A stretch of 57,591 bases of DNA from Flavobacteriales bacterium (lineage in GTDB: Bacteria > Bacteroidota > Bacteroidia > Flavobacteriales_F > PHOS-HE28). The DNA is taken from contig JAGFIV010000080.1 of NCBI GenBank assembly GCA_024103275.1, positions 1 through 57,591 on the forward strand. Direction: 5' to 3'. How positions within the stretch are numbered: the stretch's first letter is position 1; every line of letters starts with the position of its first letter. The position numbers and the translations under genes are program-made. The notes beneath the pieces are model-generated. The model did not search any database and was not told the DNA's origin. It saw nothing but the letters and a program-made list of their open reading frames with translations. Of this stretch, positions 1 through 9,262 are shown one piece after another.

Positions 1-3000
1 GCCTCGCTGCGCCCGTCGTTCCGGTAGTTCTGCACAATGCCGATGAACTGCTTGGCGCGGTCCTTTTCACTGATCTCCTGCTCCTTCAGCTTGAACTCCA
101 CGGGAAGGCGGTCCATCACCGCGTAGGCGCTGTCGAAGTTGTCCTGCTGCAGGTAGGTGAGGATCTCCGCGAAGCGGGCAGAAGGTGTACGCAGCACTTG
201 CCAGGTGGCGCGGATGCTGTCCACTTGCTCACCCAGCGTATCCGCCTGGAAGCTGGCCAGGGTCAGGTTCAGGGCCTGGGTCATCTCGCTGTGCTGGAAG
301 GCCATGGTGCTCTCCAGCATGGTGCGGTAGGTCTTGGTCTCCCAACTGGCCATGATGTTGTCGATCAGGTATTGCGGCATGTTGCAGGGCGACTCGTATT
401 GCAGCCATTTCAGGAAGCCTTCCTTGCGGGTGGCGTCCGGGTTGGCGATGCAAACCTCGGCCACCATGGCGGGCGGCATGATGTTCTTCAGCACCACCTC
501 CTTCAGCACATCGGTGCTGAGGAAGGGCGATTTCTCCAGCAGCATGGCGCGGAGCTCCCAGGCCTCGTCCGGCCAGGTGCTCTGGATCTCCTGCACGGTC
601 TCGTCCGTGCTGCCGCCGTCGATCAATTGGTCGTAGAGGTAGCGTGTGTTGCCGTAAGCCGCTTTCCGGGCCTGTGCCTCACTCCGCAAATAGGCACGCA
701 GTTCCACTGGGCCGGGATGGGGCGGCACCGGCCCGATGGGTTGGACGCGTGAGGCGCAATTGGCCGGGTCGCGCGTGATGTAGTTCCCGTTGTTGTCCTG
801 GTTGGAGCTGCTGACCCCTGTGGTGGTGTACTTGGGCCAATAGGGCACCTGGGGCAGTGCCCACCAATAGGTCAGCGGGTTGTTGGTGTTCCCTGGCGTG
901 AAGTTGGTATTGGCCACATCGAACTGGCCGAGTACTTGGCCGAAGGTGTTGTCCGCCGGGCGTGAGGGCGAACCTTGGTACAGACGGATGGTTTGCTCCG
1001 GATAGCTGGCATGATCGGGTGATTCATCCCTTCTGCTGAAGATACCCTTGTCGTTGTCGGCGTTGGTGTTGCAGAGGTACCACAGCCCGAGGTAGGAGGT
1101 GTTCACCAGGTCGGCACAATTGCCTTCCCCTATATAGGCACCCGCCAAATGGCTGGCCTGGTTGCGGAACACCACGTCGTTGTTGGCCCCGCTATACCCG
1201 GTCACGATGCCCTCCAGCTGGGGGGTGGTGGCATTGGGGTTGTTGGTGAGGGTGTTGTCGTCCACCAGGAAGCCGGTGCTTTTGTAGCTGTAAATGCCGC
1301 GGTGGCTCCAAATGCCATTCTCTTTCCAATACCGTTCATCCTGCTGGTCGAACAAGTCGGTTGCCTTGCTGCTTCCCACGATGAAGTTGCTGTTGTGCAC
1401 CTCGAAGTTTAGCACGCTGTTGGCGTACACCCCGCAGACGTTGTTTTCGAATACGGCCCCGTCCACGAGGAAATTACGGGTGGTGATGGCCTTGGCCGCG
1501 CGGATGCCCATATCCAGGCCCGTGAAGGTGGAGGGGATCACATTGTGGCATTGGCCGGGCGGGGTGGGGCCGGGGTCGCCGCAGCGCGTAAGCACCTTGT
1601 AGTGGGCATCCAGGCTGCGTATGCCCTGGCCCAGCTGGCTGCTGTTGGTCTCGGTGGTGCGTTGGTTCTCAAAGGTGCACCCCATGAACTCGATGCCGTC
1701 CACCTTCCACAGCTGGGCATGCACGGCCAGGTCCAACGGGGCTATGTAGCTGGAATTGGCCGTGAAGGTGGTATTGACGAACCGGCTGCGGTTCCGCGTG
1801 GGGTTGCCGTTGGGCAGGTGGTTCTGGTAGGGATAGAAGTTCACGCCCACGCGGCAATTGAGGAAGGTGCTGTGGCTGGCCTCCAGGATGCCACCGGTCC
1901 CGACCACGTGGCCGGATTGGTTCTTCTTGCCCACGGTAACGCCCACCAGGGCATCCTGCACGGTGCTGTTCCTGAACACCAGGCGGCCTTGGTCGGCCGG
2001 GTAGGCGCTATGGCCTTGGGCCAGTGTGGGGGTGCCATAGAGCTCCACGCCGGGCCATTTCATGGGTCCGCAAATGTCCCCGCGCAACACACAGTTGTCG
2101 AACTGTACAAAGGCCCCCTTTTCAATAATCAGCCGGGCATTGGGCCCAAAACGCCACTCCATGTTGCTTACAAACAGGCGCGCGCCGGTCTGCACGGTGA
2201 AGTCCTGCTCGAAGTAGACATGGCCGAAGGCGAGCCCCCCCCCTGCCGGCTGGCAAAGCACGGGTGCGGTAAGGCCATTGTTCTGTGGCGTCCATGGATT
2301 GGCCGAAGTGGTAATGCCGCTAAAACTATTCGCATGGCTGGCTTCCGGGATACGTTCATTCGAGAGGCAGCATACAGCCTGCAATAGGCTTGGCACCTGC
2401 TGGTCGCGGTAGTTCTGCATGTCCATCAGGTATTGGGTCAGCCCAGGATAATTGATCTGGAGTGCGGCAGACACAGGAGGGTTTCCCAAGGGCTGGGTGG
2501 TGGACATGCTCCCATGCCAAAGGGCATTGGCCGGGTCGTCCGGGTTCTCCAAGTATCCAAATCCTCCTGCGACAGGGAAGTATATGGCATGTCCTGCTCC
2601 GTCAGGAGTGCGGTTCATACGGATCTGGCCGTTTGAATATGCCGACAAGGTTCCCGTGGCAAGCCCAAGGTCCGCTTCCAGATCATGGACCGCCAATGCG
2701 GGATCCAATACATCCACATAACCCACCCTGGGGGCAAAGGCTTGGCTGAAATAGAGGTAACGCCCATTGGGACTGAAGGCTACCCCCCGCATACGACCGG
2801 TATTGGGGGTGGGAACGGTGCCCGAATAGGTATTCACATACGAACTGGTCAGTGCCGTGGGATAACCAGCGGTCAATTGGATTTCGCTGACCTGCAATGT
2901 ATATAATCCGGGACCGGGTATCACATTCATGGCTGAATTGTAGGTGGTGGCCAGCCTCAGTTTGCCGTCCGGGCCTTGTGCCACGGCCATGCCACCGGTC

Positions 3001-3953
3001 ATGGTCAGAGGCTCATCGGCATAGCTCTGTTGCCCACCGTCGCTCAAATGGATGGCCCAAGGAATACCCAGTGTGGTGATGGGCGAAGTGAGAAATTCCA
3101 TCGCCGTCCGGATCACGAGGGACTTAGGGGCGGATGGTGTGAGGCCGTCCCAAGTGGTATGATAGATGTTGTTGAGCCGTGAACTGCTTGCGCTATTCAC
3201 GCCGGTGTTGCCGGATGCCACCACAAAAGTGGATCCTCCGTCCACCCCAAGCTCTTCCGGCAGGTAAGAGTCCTCTGATTGGTAGTACAACAAGTCCAAG
3301 AAGTCTGAGGCCTGAGTAGAACCAGGTGTTACGCCCAGTCCCGCAATGAACTCATTCCAATAGGCCACATCGTCATTAATGTTCACCACGCGTCCCCGAC
3401 GACCTGGATGATGCCTGTTACTTCCCGATAAGTCAAGTATGCTGTACCCAATCTGCGAATCATTCTGGCTGTTTTGCAAGGTCCTTGTGTCAGCTGAAAT
3501 GACATAGTACTTGTCACAAGTGCCGGGTACCAGGACAATGCTGATCTCCTGGATCCCCAGCATCAGGCAGTCCGTGCATCCGGGAGTTGAAATATTGTCT
3601 GCAATGAGATGGCCTGCATGGTCATAAATGGCACCGTCCACCACGAAGAACAGCAACTTGCCGGTTTCGTCGTACTGCGCATTCTGTGTGTACTGGGCCA
3701 CTGCACCCTGGTAGTCAATGCTGGTCGGTCCTACAGGGAGGGCGCATACGGTGGTGGAGCTGCCCACTGGTGTATTGAAGTCAAGCAACTGGTTGCCATT
3801 CACCCAGAGGTTGTCCTGGGCCATCGCAAAGGTTGCGCCAAGCAGTAACGGTGCCGTAATGGCGGCTATCCTGTTCCTGCGGGGGGGGGGGGCTTTGCAA
3901 ACGTCATGGTGTAAGTTGTTTTGGGGTTGATTATGCTTGGACAAGGTAACCAT
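1..3953 (-). CDS. Large exported beta-helix protein, C-terminus off the window
   Basis: A single minus-strand frame stays in register from 3953 to base 1, giving about 1317 visible residues with no stop. After a signal-peptide-like stretch (IAAITAPLLLGATFAMAQ, roughly residues 29-46) comes a region with propeller-like phrases (GVAFSPNGRYLYFSQ). A long middle part follows with right-handed beta-helix style repeats (VQFDNCVLRGD, LVFRNSTVQDALVGV, FVNTTFTANSS). The last visible 250 residues are charged and helical. Large proteins of this build in Bacteroidota usually end in a T9SS sorting domain, but that end lies outside the window. The only in-frame ATG before the signal peptide is at 3953 and leaves an unusually long N-region with a Pro run. 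A more natural ATG at 3907 is out of frame because of the 12-nt C run. Bases 2400-3950 are visibly less GC-rich than the rest. Function is not known. Confidence 0.75.
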   Translation of the reverse strand, partial: MVTLSKHNQPQNNLHHDVCKAPPPRRNRIAAITAPLLLGATFAMAQDNLWVNGNQLLDFNTPVGSSTTVCALPVGPTSIDYQGAVAQYTQNAQYDETGKLLFFVVDGAIYDHAGHLIADNISTPGCTDCLMLGIQEISIVLVPGTCDKYYVISADTRTLQNSQNDSQIGYSILDLSGSNRHHPGRRGRVVNINDDVAYWNEFIAGLGVTPGSTQASDFLDLLYYQSEDSYLPEELGVDGGSTFVVASGNTGVNSASSSRLNNIYHTTWDGLTPSAPKSLVIRTAMEFLTSPITTLGIPWAIHLSDGGQQSYADEPLTMTGGMAVAQGPDGKLRLATTYNSAMNVIPGPGLYTLQVSEIQLTAGYPTALTSSYVNTYSGTVPTPNTGRMRGVAFSPNGRYLYFSQAFAPRVGYVDVLDPALAVHDLEADLGLATGTLSAYSNGQIRMNRTPDGAGHAIYFPVAGGFGYLENPDDPANALWHGSMSTTQPLGNPPVSAALQINYPGLTQYLMDMQNYRDQQVPSLLQAVCCLSNERIPEASHANSFSGITTSANPWTPQNNGLTAPVLCQPAGGGLAFGHVYFEQDFTVQTGARLFVSNMEWRFGPNARLIIEKGAFVQFDNCVLRGDICGPMKWPGVELYGTPTLAQGHSAYPADQGRLVFRNSTVQDALVGVTVGKKNQSGHVVGTGGILEASHSTFLNCRVGVNFYPYQNHLPNGNPTRNRSRFVNTTFTANSSYIAPLDLAVHAQLWKVDGIEFMGCTFENQRTTETNSSQLGQGIRSLDAHYKVLTRCGDPGPTPPGQCHNVIPSTFTGLDMGIRAAKAITTRNFLVDGAVFENNVCGVYANSVLNFEVHNSNFIVGSSKATDLFDQQDERYWKENGIWSHRGIYSYKSTGFLVDDNTLTNNPNATTPQLEGIVTGYSGANNDVVFRNQASHLAGAYIGEGNCADLVNTSYLGLWYLCNTNADNDKGIFSRRDESPDHASYPEQTIRLYQGSPSRPADNTFGQVLGQFDVANTNFTPGNTNNPLTYWWALPQVPYWPKYTTTGVSSSNQDNNGNYITRDPANCASRVQPIGPVPPHPGPVELRAYLRSEAQARKAAYGNTRYLYDQLIDGGSTDETVQEIQSTWPDEAWELRAMLLEKSPFLSTDVLKEVVLKNIMPPAMVAEVCIANPDATRKEGFLKWLQYESPCNMPQYLIDNIMASWETKTYRTMLESTMAFQHSEMTQALNLTLASFQADTLGEQVDSIRATWQVLRTPSARFAEILTYLQQDNFDSAYAVMDRLPVEFKLKEQEISEKDRAKQFIGIVQNYRNDGRSE
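3881..3892. repeat. 12-nt poly-G (poly-C on the coding strand) homopolymer
   Basis: Twelve consecutive G on the plus strand fall between the ATG at 3907 and the hydrophobic signal segment of the minus-strand gene. With 12 C the ATG at 3907 reads into a stop after about 13 codons. With 10 or 13 C it would read straight into the signal peptide. Either slipped-strand variation or a sequencing length error is possible. Confidence 0.85.
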
Positions 3954-3967
3954 TATTTCGGGGCACG

Positions 3968-3985
3968 ATATGATATTCGTCATAT
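3968..3985 (-). promoter_or_regulatory. AT-rich inverted repeat upstream of the left-edge gene
   Basis: ATATGA-TATTCG-TCATAT forms an inverted repeat inside an otherwise GC-rich intergenic stretch, 15 bp upstream of the ATG at 3953. It could be an operator or part of the promoter of the minus-strand gene. No further support is visible. Confidence 0.35.
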
Positions 3986-4272
3986 TCCGGCTTCGGTCAT
4001 CCTGAAGGGCCGGTCAGGCGTAGGGACGTCGGCTTAGCGGGGCTGGGCGTTAACCCCGGGGGCCTTTCATGGCAAGGTCCCGGCCCCGTCGTCCCCGCGA
4101 GGCCGTTCCGGCCGAAGCGATCTTTAATCCCCATGCCGGGTTCAAATCATGGATCGCTTCGGGGTTGTTGAATGCACAACCCCTCGCGAAGACGGGTGGC
4201 ACGGCCCACCACCACCGGGCCGACCGTGGATAACCGGAACCCTGAAGGCGGCGGCGGGCGCACGCGTACCCC

Positions 4273-4280
4273 TAATTTCG
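4273..4280 (+). promoter_or_regulatory. Putative -7 box TAATTTCG for the porG operon
   Basis: TAATTTCG matches the TAnnTTTG-type -7 element of Bacteroidota with the T-to-C variant seen at other genes here (54315, 54762, 20851). It lies 48 bp before the porG ATG. No clear -33 TTG is visible. Confidence 0.45.
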
Positions 4281-4328
4281 CGCCGACGTCGGGCACGGAT
4301 CTGCGCCCGGCGCCGTTGTAAGCACCCG

Positions 4329-5159
4329 ATGCGGAGGTTACCCGCCCTGTTTTGCATGCTGGCCTTGACCGCCGGCATCTCATCCGCCCAGATCAGCGAG
4401 CTCGGCATCACCGGGGGCACCACGTTTTATATCGGCGACATCAACCCCACGACGTATTACCCCGAACACACGCATTTCGGGGGCGGCCTCTTCTACCGGT
4501 ACAACTTCAACGACCGCTATGCCTTCCGCCTCCAGGGGCTCTACGGCAAGCTTGAGGCCTGGGACCTCGATTCGGACGACCCCGTGCAACAATTGCGCAA
4601 CCTGGGCTTCCGCAGCACGCTCTTCGAGGCGTCGGCCTTGCTGGAGATCAACTTCTTCAAGTACCGCGCGCTGAAGGACGGCCGTAAATGGAGCCCCTTC
4701 GTGTTCGCGGGCCTGTGCTATTTCCGTGCCAACCCGCAGAACCTGCTGGACGACACCTGGTACGACCTGCAGCCCCTGGGCACCGAGGGCCAAACCATCG
4801 GCGGCGGGGAGGGATACAACATCAACCAGATCGGGATCCCCTTCGGGGCCGGCATCAAGGTGGCCTTGGGCACGCGCATCGATGTGCAGCTGGAATGGGG
4901 ATTGCGGCGCACCTATACCGACTACATCGACGATGTGGGCGGCGTTTATTTCGACAATGCGGCCCTGGCCGAGCAGGCCGGGCCGCTGACGGCCCTGCTG
5001 GCGGACCGCAGCGTGCTGCGCACTTCCGGCATCAATACGGGCCGCAGCCGGGGCGACACCCAGACCCGTGACTGGTACCACTACACCGGCCTCTCCATCT
5101 CCCTGTTGCTGAACCGCTTTACCGAGTGCGACGCCATCTGGGACAAACGCAGGCGGTGA
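4329..5159 (+). CDS. porG: Type IX secretion system protein PorG (DUF6089 family)
   Basis: 276 residues. Residues 1-20 form a signal peptide (MRRLPALFCMLALTAGISSA). The mature part is a small outer-membrane beta-barrel with the usual DUF6089 start (ELGITGGTTFYIGDIN), alternating aromatic strands and a C-terminal strand YHYTGLSISLLLNRF. PorG is an outer-membrane component of the type IX secretion machinery, reported to associate with the PorK/PorN ring. Length fits the family. The start at 4329 was chosen because it begins the signal peptide; the frame is open upstream to 4149. It heads the set porG-uppS-bamA-skp-skp-murI, and the porG-uppS-bamA-skp-skp order is conserved in Bacteroidota including Porphyromonas gingivalis. 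That synteny makes the assignment firm, although the sequence alone would only say DUF6089. Confidence 0.85.
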   Translation: MRRLPALFCMLALTAGISSAQISELGITGGTTFYIGDINPTTYYPEHTHFGGGLFYRYNFNDRYAFRLQGLYGKLEAWDLDSDDPVQQLRNLGFRSTLFEASALLEINFFKYRALKDGRKWSPFVFAGLCYFRANPQNLLDDTWYDLQPLGTEGQTIGGGEGYNINQIGIPFGAGIKVALGTRIDVQLEWGLRRTYTDYIDDVGGVYFDNAALAEQAGPLTALLADRSVLRTSGINTGRSRGDTQTRDWYHYTGLSISLLLNRFTECDAIWDKRRR

Positions 5160-5200
5160 TCCTGCAGCGGAACCGTCCAATTTGCGACCTTCGCAGCCCC

Positions 5201-5974
5201 GTGACCGAAAAGACCCCATCCATCGAGCTTGCGTTGCGCGCCCGGATCGACCCGGCCCGCGTGCCCGCACACATCGCCATCATCATGGACGGCAATGGGC
5301 GATGGGCCCAGCAGCATGGCGAGAACCGCATCAGCGGGCACCTCAACGGGGTGCGCTCCATCCGGGAGGCCCTCACCGCCGCCACCGCGATCGGCGTGAA
5401 GTACCTTACACTCTACGCGTTCAGCACCGAGAACTGGAACCGGCCCCAGGCCGAGGTGGACGCCCTGATGGAGCTGCTGGTGAACACCATCTCCAACGAG
5501 ATCGATGAGCTGCACCGCAACGGCGTGCGCTTGCACACCATCGGCGACACCGACAGCCTGCCCAAGGGCGGCCGCACGGCCTTGAAGAAGGCCATGGACC
5601 AAACGGCGGGCAACGACCGCATCACGCTCACGCTGGCCCTGAGCTACAGCGCCCGCTGGGACATCCTGCGCATGGTGCGGAGCATCGCCACCGACATCCG
5701 CGAGGGCCGCCTGTCCACCTTCGCGGTGAATGAGCAACTGATCGACCAGCGGCTGAGCACCGCCGGCCTTCCCGATCCCGAGCTGCTGATCCGCACCAGC
5801 GGCGAACAACGCATCAGCAATTTCCTGTTGTGGGAGATCGCATACGCCGAGTTGTGGTTCACCCCCGTGATGTGGCCGGATTTCCGCCGGGAACACCTTT
5901 TCCAGGCCGTGGTGGACTACCAGCAGCGCGAACGCCGCTTCGGCCTCACCCGTGAGCAACTGCCCAACCCGTGA
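5201..5974 (+). CDS. uppS: Isoprenyl transferase (undecaprenyl diphosphate synthase)
   Basis: 257 residues from a GTG start at 5201. This cis-prenyltransferase condenses isopentenyl diphosphate onto farnesyl diphosphate to make undecaprenyl diphosphate, the lipid carrier for peptidoglycan and O-antigen, at the cytoplasmic face of the membrane. Visible motifs are IAIIMDGNGRWA (catalytic Asp), the YLTLYAFSTENWNRP signature, ALSYSARWDI, and the C-terminal DPELLIRTSGEQRISNFLLW and YAELWFT blocks. The GTG gives the normal N-terminus length; the frame runs open to an ATG at 5126 that would overlap porG. It is followed by bamA with overlapping stop and start (TGATG). Confidence 0.93.
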   Translation: MTEKTPSIELALRARIDPARVPAHIAIIMDGNGRWAQQHGENRISGHLNGVRSIREALTAATAIGVKYLTLYAFSTENWNRPQAEVDALMELLVNTISNEIDELHRNGVRLHTIGDTDSLPKGGRTALKKAMDQTAGNDRITLTLALSYSARWDILRMVRSIATDIREGRLSTFAVNEQLIDQRLSTAGLPDPELLIRTSGEQRISNFLLWEIAYAELWFTPVMWPDFRREHLFQAVVDYQQRERRFGLTREQLPNP

Positions 5975-8514
5975 TGAGCCGGCCTGCACCCACCCCCGCG
6001 GGGCGCGGCGCCGCCTTCACCAGGACCGGAAAGGCCCTGCTGCTGCTGATGGCGTGGGCGGCTTGGTCCATCGCGCAAGCCCAGAAGCTGGACGTGCCCA
6101 CCATGGACTACAGCTACCCGAAGGAATACACCATCGGGGGCATCACCGTGAGCGGCTGCGTCACCCGCGACCCCAATGCCGTGAAGCTCTTCAGCGGCCT
6201 GAAGGTGGGTGACAAGCTCACCATCCCGGGCGAGCGCATCGGCCGCGCCATCCACGCCATCTGGGACCAAAAGCTCTTCACCGACGTGCGCATCGAGGAG
6301 GCCGAGGTGAGGGGCGCCACCATCTTCCTGCACATCATCGTGCAGGAGAACCCCCAGCTGGCCAGCTATGGCTTCGCCGGCACGGTATCGCGCAGCGAGG
6401 CCGACAAGCTCCGCGAAAAGCTGAACCTGCAACGCGGCCAGCAGGTGAACGAGGCCGTGAAGGCCAACACCGCCCAGGCCGTCAGCCGGTTTTTCGTGGA
6501 CAAGGGCTTCCTGAAGGCCACCGCCCGCATCGTGGAGAACCGCGACACCTCCCTGGAAAACAGCGTCAGACTGCAAATACTGGCCGACAAGGGGCCCCGG
6601 GTGCGCATCCGGGACATCCATTTCACCGGCAACGACAACGTGCACGACCGGCGCCTGCGCCGCGCCATGAAGAACACCAAGCGCAAACGCTGGTACAACA
6701 TCTTCGGAAGCAGCAAATTCAAATACGCCGACTTCAAGGCGGACGAGGACAAGGTGATCGACACGTACAACGAAAAGGGGTTCCGCAACGCCCAGATCGT
6801 GCGTGACACCACCTACTTCGTCTCGGACCGGAAGATCAACGTGGACATCACCGTGGATGAAGGCCAGCAATTCTTCTTCCGGGACATCCGGTTCACGGGC
6901 AATTCGAAGTACAGCAACGATACGCTGGTGCGCATCCTGGGCATCCACCGCGGCGACATCTACAACCGCCGCAAGCTGGAAAGCCGCCTGTACATGAACC
7001 CCAGCGGGGCCGACATCAGTTCCCTGTACATGGACCAGGGCTACCTGAGCTTCAACCCCGACCCCGTGGAACGGGTGGAAGGCGACAGCATCGACCTGGA
7101 GATCCGTATCCGCGAGGGCAGGCAATACCGGGTGCGCGACATCACCATCAGCGGCAATACCAAGACCTTCGACCATGTGATCCGCCGCGAGATACGCACC
7201 CGGCCGGGCGACCTCTTCGACCGCAGCGAGGTGATCCGGTCGCAGCAGCAATTGATCAGCCTGGGCTTTTTCGACCCTGCGGCCGTGACGGTGAACCCCG
7301 TGCCCGACCCGGCCACGGGGAACGTGGACCTGGACTATGTGGTGGCCGAAAAACCCAGCGACCGCCTGGAGCTGAGCGGCGGTTACGGAGGGGGAAGGGT
7401 ATTGGGCTCATTGGGCCTGTCCTTCACCAACTTCAGCCTCCGCAACATGTTCACCAAGAAGTGGACCCCCCTGCCCGCCGGCGACGGCCAGACGCTGAGC
7501 CTGGCGTACCAGACCAACGGCGCCTACTACCAAAGCCTGAGCGCCTCCTTCGTGGAGCCTTGGCTGGGCGGGAGGAAGCCCAACGCCCTGAGCCTGGGCG
7601 GATACACCACCCGCCAGACCAACGGCGTCAGCCGCGGCGATCCCGCCTTCCAGCTGCTGAGCATCAGCGCGGCCAGCATCGGGCTGGGCAAACGCCTGCG
7701 CTGGCCGGACGACTACTTCTTCCTGAACATCACCGGCAGCTTCCAGCGCTACAAGCTCAGCAATTGGCATTCGCTCTTTTCCTTCTCCGACGGGAAGAGC
7801 GACGTGTACGCCGTGCAGCTCCGCTTCTTCCGCCGGTCCATCGCGGAACCGTTCTGGATCACGCAGGGGTCGGAGACCTCCGTTTCCGTGAAGGCCACGC
7901 CGCCCTTCTCCGCCTTCCATCCCGAGACCCAATACCAGGAACTGCCCGCCGCCGAGCGGTACCGGCTGGCCGAGTTCCACAAATGGAAATTCACCAGCCA
8001 GTGGTTCACCAAGCTCACCCGCAGCAAGAGCAAGCACGACCTGGTGCTGATGGCCCGCGTGGGCTACGGCTTCGTGGGGCGCTACAACGGCCGCAAGGGC
8101 GATTCACCCTTCGAGCGCTTCTACATGGGCGGCAGCGGCCTCACCGGATTCCAGCTCGATGGGCGGGAGATCATCGCCCTGAGGGGTTATGACGACCTGT
8201 CCCTGAGCCCCACCTTCGGCAGCTTCTTCGTCAACAAGTACACCGCGGAGCTACGCTTCCCGGTTTCCCTGAACCCGCAGGCCACCATCTTCGCCCTGGG
8301 CTTTGCCGAGGCCGGCAACGGATGGAACTCCATCGACCAGTACAACCCCTTCCGGGTATACCGCAGCGCCGGGGTGGGCCTGCGCCTGTTCCTGCCCATG
8401 TTCGGGCCCATGGGCCTCGACTACGGATGGCGGTTCGACGACGTGCCCGGTTTCCCGAACATGGCCAAAAGCCAGTTCCATTTCACGATCGGCATAGATC
8501 TTGGCGAGCTCTGA
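5974..8514 (+). CDS. bamA: Outer membrane protein assembly factor BamA
   Basis: 846 residues. BamA folds and inserts beta-barrel proteins into the outer membrane. The N-terminus has a hydrophobic signal segment (ALLLLMAWAAWSIAQA), then about five POTRA domains (for example IREGRQYRVRDITISGNTK), then the surface-antigen barrel from about residue 470 (LELSGGYGGGRVLGSLGLSF) to FHFTIGIDLGEL. The barrel ends with the expected FERFYMGGSGLTGF and ALRGYDD motifs and a GPMGLDYGW strand. The ATG at 5974 overlaps the uppS stop by one base; a GTG at 5971 is equally open. Position between uppS and the two OmpH/Skp chaperone genes matches the conserved Bacteroidota arrangement. Confidence 0.95.
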   Translation: MSRPAPTPAGRGAAFTRTGKALLLLMAWAAWSIAQAQKLDVPTMDYSYPKEYTIGGITVSGCVTRDPNAVKLFSGLKVGDKLTIPGERIGRAIHAIWDQKLFTDVRIEEAEVRGATIFLHIIVQENPQLASYGFAGTVSRSEADKLREKLNLQRGQQVNEAVKANTAQAVSRFFVDKGFLKATARIVENRDTSLENSVRLQILADKGPRVRIRDIHFTGNDNVHDRRLRRAMKNTKRKRWYNIFGSSKFKYADFKADEDKVIDTYNEKGFRNAQIVRDTTYFVSDRKINVDITVDEGQQFFFRDIRFTGNSKYSNDTLVRILGIHRGDIYNRRKLESRLYMNPSGADISSLYMDQGYLSFNPDPVERVEGDSIDLEIRIREGRQYRVRDITISGNTKTFDHVIRREIRTRPGDLFDRSEVIRSQQQLISLGFFDPAAVTVNPVPDPATGNVDLDYVVAEKPSDRLELSGGYGGGRVLGSLGLSFTNFSLRNMFTKKWTPLPAGDGQTLSLAYQTNGAYYQSLSASFVEPWLGGRKPNALSLGGYTTRQTNGVSRGDPAFQLLSISAASIGLGKRLRWPDDYFFLNITGSFQRYKLSNWHSLFSFSDGKSDVYAVQLRFFRRSIAEPFWITQGSETSVSVKATPPFSAFHPETQYQELPAAERYRLAEFHKWKFTSQWFTKLTRSKSKHDLVLMARVGYGFVGRYNGRKGDSPFERFYMGGSGLTGFQLDGREIIALRGYDDLSLSPTFGSFFVNKYTAELRFPVSLNPQATIFALGFAEAGNGWNSIDQYNPFRVYRSAGVGLRLFLPMFGPMGLDYGWRFDDVPGFPNMAKSQFHFTIGIDLGEL

Positions 8515-8525
8515 CCGGGATCGCC

Positions 8526-8533
8526 TATTTTCG
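8526..8533 (+). promoter_or_regulatory. Possible internal -7 box TATTTTCG before the first skp gene
   Basis: TATTTTCG fits TAnnTTCG and lies 13 bp upstream of the ATG at 8547, in the 32-bp gap after bamA. It could give the chaperone genes their own promoter inside the operon. Confidence 0.35.
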
Positions 8534-8546
8534 ACGGCTTTTTTCC

Positions 8547-9248
8547 ATGAGACCCTCCTTCCTCCGCACCGCCCTGATGGGCCTCCTGCTGGCCGGTGCA
8601 TCGGCCCATGCCCAGCGCATCGCCTTCGTGGACACGAAGTACATCCTGGGGCAGATGCCGGACTATGCCGCCGCCCAGCAGGAGCTGGACCGCACGAGCA
8701 AGAAGTGGCAGGATGAGATCGACGAGCGCTGGGCCCAGATCAAGCGCATGCGGGAGGCCTACAACGCGGAGGCGATCTTGCTGACCGACGAGATGAAGAA
8801 GTCGCGCCAGGCGGAGATCGACAAGAAGGAGCAGGAAGCGCGGGACCTGCAGCAAAAACGCTTCGGCGTGGGCGGCGACCTGTTCAAGAAGCGGCAGGAA
8901 CTGATCCAGCCCATCCAGGACCGGGTATACGACGCGGTGAAGGAAGTGGCGGGCTCGAGCTACGTGGCCATCTTCGACATCGGCGGGGTGGGCAACAACG
9001 TGCTCTTCGCCAGCGAGAAATACGACAAGAGCGACAACGTGCTGCGCAAGCTGGGCATCCGCCCCGGACAGGACGGCAAGAACGCCGGCAACCTGCGGGG
9101 CGGCGAAGAGGAAAATGACCAGCATGAGGAGCAGGACATGAAACAGGATGACCGGATGCGCACGCCCAACAAGGGAGGTGCCGACCGGATCAGCCCGGAC
9201 CGCATGAACCAAGGCCGGGACAACATCAACACCAAACCGAAGCAGTGA
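8547..9248 (+). CDS. skp: OmpH/Skp-family periplasmic chaperone, longer copy
   Basis: 233 residues with a signal peptide (ALMGLLLAGASAHAQ). The mature protein starts with RIAFVDTKYILGQMPDYAAAQ, the hallmark of OmpH/Skp proteins, followed by a charged coiled coil (residues about 45-120) that forms the jellyfish tentacles, then VAIFDIGGVGNNVLFASEKYD. A hydrophilic tail of about 65 residues (GGEEENDQHEEQDMKQD, ending in KPKQ) follows the normal family end and is probably disordered. Skp holds unfolded outer-membrane proteins in the periplasm for delivery to BamA, whose gene is immediately upstream. Confidence 0.9.
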   Translation: MRPSFLRTALMGLLLAGASAHAQRIAFVDTKYILGQMPDYAAAQQELDRTSKKWQDEIDERWAQIKRMREAYNAEAILLTDEMKKSRQAEIDKKEQEARDLQQKRFGVGGDLFKKRQELIQPIQDRVYDAVKEVAGSSYVAIFDIGGVGNNVLFASEKYDKSDNVLRKLGIRPGQDGKNAGNLRGGEEENDQHEEQDMKQDDRMRTPNKGGADRISPDRMNQGRDNINTKPKQ

Positions 9249-9262
9249 ACTCGAACACGACC

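Larger units (their letters stand above)
3954..4328. other. Divergent intergenic region, 375 bp
   Basis: This holds the control regions of the left-edge gene (-) and porG (+). Apart from the AT-rich inverted repeat near 3968-3985 and the TAATTTCG box at 4273-4280 it is GC-rich. An open frame runs upstream of porG from 4149 but lacks a signal peptide and looks non-coding. No RNA gene was recognised. Confidence 0.5.

Noticed and set aside
4380-5270. Long open frames antisense to porG, uppS, bamA, murI and others
   Set aside because: They are mirror frames of GC-rich genes, rich in Ala/Gly/Val/His, without signal peptides or domains. The opposite strand carries clear families.
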